A stretch of DNA of 6,135 nt, from assembly GCA_905479965.1 (NCBI GenBank), contig CAJQOR010000037.1, positions 1 to 6,135 on the forward strand, in the 5' to 3' direction. Position numbers and translations under genes: made by a program. Shown piece by piece: positions 3,672 to 6,135 of this stretch (the first letter of the stretch is position 1; the number at the start of each line of letters is the position of its first letter). Origin of the DNA: an uncultured Rhizobiaceae group bacterium (GTDB taxonomy: Bacteria > Pseudomonadota > Alphaproteobacteria > Rhizobiales > Rhizobiaceae). Under the pieces are notes generated by a model. The model was not told where the DNA came from, ran no database searches, and saw only the letters and a program-made list of their open reading frames with translations.

Positions 3672-6135
3672 GTGTCAGTGTGGATTAATCAGCTGGGCGA
3701 GTGCCAAAAGGCAGCCTCAGATGCGGATCACTATGGTGATTTACATCTGGGATATGCTGGTGCACGACTATTTGCTTTGTCTTGTTTTGGCATTCCGGTA
3801 CAGCCTGGGTTTATTGTTCGCTCAGAAACCTGCAACTATTTCCGAGAAAATGGCGTTTTGCCACCCGAGTTTGACGCAGAGTTGGAAAGCGCGCTTAGAG
3901 CGCTGCAAAAGACGTATTGCGATACGACTGCGGGAAAAAAACTACCTCTGTTTTTAACAGCTCGTGCAACATCGCGATCCCGCGTGGCCGGAGTTGTAAG
4001 TCCAATTTACCATCTTGGTATGAATGCGGAGAATACCCGCAAAATAGCAACACTGATGAAGCCCAGTACGCGCAAAGGTTATGAAGCATCTAGTGATCAA
4101 AAAGCCGGGCAGCAGCTCATGCGCTTTTTGTATCAATTTACTGAGAACGCGCTCAACATCACACCGGACGTTTTAGAAGATCTTTTTGATGAGAAGCGCT
4201 CTGAACTGGATTATGAGAGCGACAATGATTTTTCGATGGAAGAAGTCATTGCAATCTCACAAGTCTATAAAGAGCAACTCAAATCCGAGTTGGGTTTTGA
4301 ATTGCCGGATGATTTGCTTGGGCAACTCCGGCTGGCTGTCATCAATGCTATCAAAAGCTGGATGTCTCGTCGCGCGATCATGCAGCGCCAAATTCATGAA
4401 ATAAATGACGATGAAGGCTTAGCGGTTATTGTGCGCGCAGCAGCCTTTGCAGACTTTGACGATATGAGCGGTCAGGCGTATTTGGATACGCGTGACAGAA
4501 CAACAGGTGAAAACAAAGTACAAGGCGGTTTAGGCTGGAACCTTGTTGGCGAACAAAGCGCTAGAACATCGCGTTTTTCGACGCTGTTAGCAGAAGACGC
4601 TGTTAATGATGAGGAGACGTTGATTGACGTTGCACCTAAATTACATGCTCGTCTGACAGAAATTGGTAAAAAAGCTGAGCAATATTTTGGGCGCTGCCAA
4701 CGTCTTGGATTTATTATTCAGTCTGGTGAGCCATGGGTTGGTGATAGTGTCGATTTACAATTAACAGCAACAGCTGAGCTGAAGACAAATGTCGATTTTG
4801 TACATGAAAACATTTTAACTAAAGAGCAAGCGCTTTGCAGAATTGATCCGCTCTCACTTGAACAAATTATGCACCCGTCTATCCGTCAGGAGACCGAACG
4901 CGAGGTAATTGCGTCCGGTGTGCCAGCCTCTCCAGGTGCTGCATCCGGAGAGATTGTATTTTCATCAGAGGATGCAATTGATGCCGCGCGAGAAGGACGC
5001 AAAACCATTCTTGTTAGGGTCGAGACGAGCCCTGAAGATGTGCATGGTATGCAGCGTACAGAAGGCGTTTTAACTATTCGTGGTGGTATGACCAGCCATG
5101 CAGCGGTGATTGCGCGTGGTATGGGCAGGCCTTGTGTATGTGGGGCGGGGAATATGCGCATAGACCTTGCCAACGAAACTCTTTTTGCCTCCGGGCAATA
5201 TCTCAAAAAAGGTGATATCATCACCCTTGATGGCGCCAAAGGTGAAGTGCTTTTGGGTGAAGTTGCGATGGAAGAAGCAATTTTATCCGATGAATTTCAG
5301 CAACTCATGTCTTGGGCGGATGAAGCGCGCCGCATGGAAGTGCGTACCAATGCAGAAATGCCAAGCGAAACTTTAGCTGCTCGTCAATTTGGCGCTGAAG
5401 GCATAGGGCTTTGTCGCACAGAACATATGTTTTTTGACGAATCGCGCATCTTAACGATGCGTGAGATGATCTTGTCTGAGACAGAGGCTGGTCGCCGCGC
5501 CGCATTAGATAAATTGCTTCCCATGCAACGCTCAGATTTTATCGAGTTGTTTGAAGCTGCAAATGGACAGCCTGTAACCGTGCGTTTGCTTGATCCACCT
5601 TTGCATGAGTTTTTGCCCAAAGCAGATGAAGAAATTGCCCATACAGCAAAAGCCATGGGTGTTGATGATATTATTGTGCGCCGACGTATTGATGAGCTGA
5701 GCGAATTTAACCCTATGCTGGGGCACAGGGGTTGTCGATTGGCGATTTCTTATCCTGAAATTACTGAAATGCAGGCCAGAGCAATCCTACAAGCGGCGAT
5801 TATCGCAGCGAAGAATACTGGTGCGCCTGTTATGCCTGAGATTATGGTGCCGCTCGTAGCGCTAAAAAAGGAGCTTGATTTCGTCAAAGAGCGCATCAAT
5901 TCAGTGGCTGAAGATGTGATGCGTGAGATGGATGCAAGTGTTCAATATTTGGTTGGAACCATGATTGAATTGCCGCGCGCTGTGATCCGCGCAGATGCAA
6001 TTGCGGATTCTGCGGACTTTTTCTCATTTGGTACCAACGATATGACCCAAATGATGTATGGTATTTCTCGCGATGACGCATCGCCATTTTTGAAAACCTA
6101 CCGTCAGAAAGCGATTATAGATGAAGATCCATTTG
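3672..6135 (+). CDS. Pyruvate phosphate dikinase-like protein with degenerate ATP-grasp domain (3' end outside window)
   Basis: 821 visible residues align end to end with pyruvate phosphate dikinase, which interconverts PEP, AMP and PPi with pyruvate, ATP and Pi in three domains. The central phosphohistidine domain (about 415-535) is intact: PASPGAASG (418-426), ETSPEDVHGM (451-460) and GGMTSHAAVIARGMG (471-485), with the phosphorylated His476 and the regulatory-type Thr474. The PEP/pyruvate barrel (about 555 on) is also intact: Arg582 in GLCRTEHMFF, Arg638 in VRLLDPPLHEF, Glu766 in GTMIELPRA and Asp790 in FGTNDMTQM. The catalytic Cys near residue 852 would lie beyond the window. The N-terminal ATP-grasp domain (1 to about 400) has nearly normal length but is degenerate. 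By eye, C. symbiosum Lys22 becomes Ala29, Asp321 becomes Arg344, Glu323 becomes Gly346 and Arg337 becomes Thr365, while Arg92 is kept (Arg98). It may handle PEP and carry phosphohistidine without normal ATP use. No frameshift or stop is seen. Hence I give no ppdK symbol. Confidence 0.93.
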   Translation, partial: MSVWINQLGECQKAASDADHYGDLHLGYAGARLFALSCFGIPVQPGFIVRSETCNYFRENGVLPPEFDAELESALRALQKTYCDTTAGKKLPLFLTARATSRSRVAGVVSPIYHLGMNAENTRKIATLMKPSTRKGYEASSDQKAGQQLMRFLYQFTENALNITPDVLEDLFDEKRSELDYESDNDFSMEEVIAISQVYKEQLKSELGFELPDDLLGQLRLAVINAIKSWMSRRAIMQRQIHEINDDEGLAVIVRAAAFADFDDMSGQAYLDTRDRTTGENKVQGGLGWNLVGEQSARTSRFSTLLAEDAVNDEETLIDVAPKLHARLTEIGKKAEQYFGRCQRLGFIIQSGEPWVGDSVDLQLTATAELKTNVDFVHENILTKEQALCRIDPLSLEQIMHPSIRQETEREVIASGVPASPGAASGEIVFSSEDAIDAAREGRKTILVRVETSPEDVHGMQRTEGVLTIRGGMTSHAAVIARGMGRPCVCGAGNMRIDLANETLFASGQYLKKGDIITLDGAKGEVLLGEVAMEEAILSDEFQQLMSWADEARRMEVRTNAEMPSETLAARQFGAEGIGLCRTEHMFFDESRILTMREMILSETEAGRRAALDKLLPMQRSDFIELFEAANGQPVTVRLLDPPLHEFLPKADEEIAHTAKAMGVDDIIVRRRIDELSEFNPMLGHRGCRLAISYPEITEMQARAILQAAIIAAKNTGAPVMPEIMVPLVALKKELDFVKERINSVAEDVMREMDASVQYLVGTMIELPRAVIRADAIADSADFFSFGTNDMTQMMYGISRDDASPFLKTYRQKAIIDEDPF

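Noticed and set aside
3643..3957. 104-codon plus-strand open frame starting at 3643
   Set aside because: It overlaps the PPDK-like gene in another frame. Its sequence is rich in Arg, Trp and Cys and unlike a real protein.
3672..4500. A frameshift pair scrambling the N-terminal domain of the PPDK-like gene
   Set aside because: The frame is open from the GTG onward. Conserved pieces remain in register (the PGF block, Arg98, the LGMN block, KSW..RRA, TR..TGE), and the other two frames around 3745-3765 and 4690-4770 do not restore the lost motifs.
4886..5239. 117-codon minus-strand open frame
   Set aside because: It lies opposite the strongly conserved phosphohistidine domain of the PPDK-like gene and shows no family features.
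1..6135. tRNA, rRNA, CRISPR array, insertion sequence or integrase
   Set aside because: I found no cloverleaf-like sequence, regularly spaced repeats, transposase or recombinase motif on either strand.

Overview
The window looks like chromosome from an alphaproteobacterium with moderate GC (by eye about 45%). The evidence is a protein with a DUF2793 N-terminus, a domain found mainly in alphaproteobacteria and their phages or gene transfer agents, together with alphaproteobacterial-looking PPDK and sugar-aminotransferase sequences. I cannot place the genus. Three of the four genes appear to start with a non-ATG codon (TTG, TTG, GTG).

Layout: three genes run leftward and one runs rightward. 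At the left edge is a membrane-anchored BEM46/ABHD13-type alpha/beta hydrolase, whose C-terminus is cut off by the window. It has its own near-consensus sigma70 promoter in the 95-bp gap behind a complete WbpE-like nucleotide-sugar aminotransferase. A 188-bp gap with two small hairpins and a short tandem repeat separates that gene from a complete 340-residue DUF2793 protein with a fibre-like C-terminus. This resembles a phage or gene-transfer-agent fibre/spike protein, but no other phage gene is visible. A 468-bp divergent intergenic region rich in inverted repeats follows. It includes a 17-bp near-perfect palindrome about 100 bp before the next gene.

The right 40% is one rightward gene for a pyruvate phosphate dikinase (PPDK)-like protein, 821 residues visible and cut off by the right edge. 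Its phosphohistidine domain and PEP/pyruvate barrel keep the known catalytic residues. Its N-terminal ATP-grasp domain has nearly normal length but has lost most residues that bind ATP in the Clostridium symbiosum enzyme. This is the most interesting observation here: a PEP-handling, His-phosphorylatable protein that probably cannot use ATP in the standard way.

The four genes do not form one pathway. The aminotransferase suggests surface polysaccharide synthesis, and a DUF2793 fibre would be expected to contact such a surface. The window shows no direct link between them, and the PPDK-like gene has its own regulatory region.
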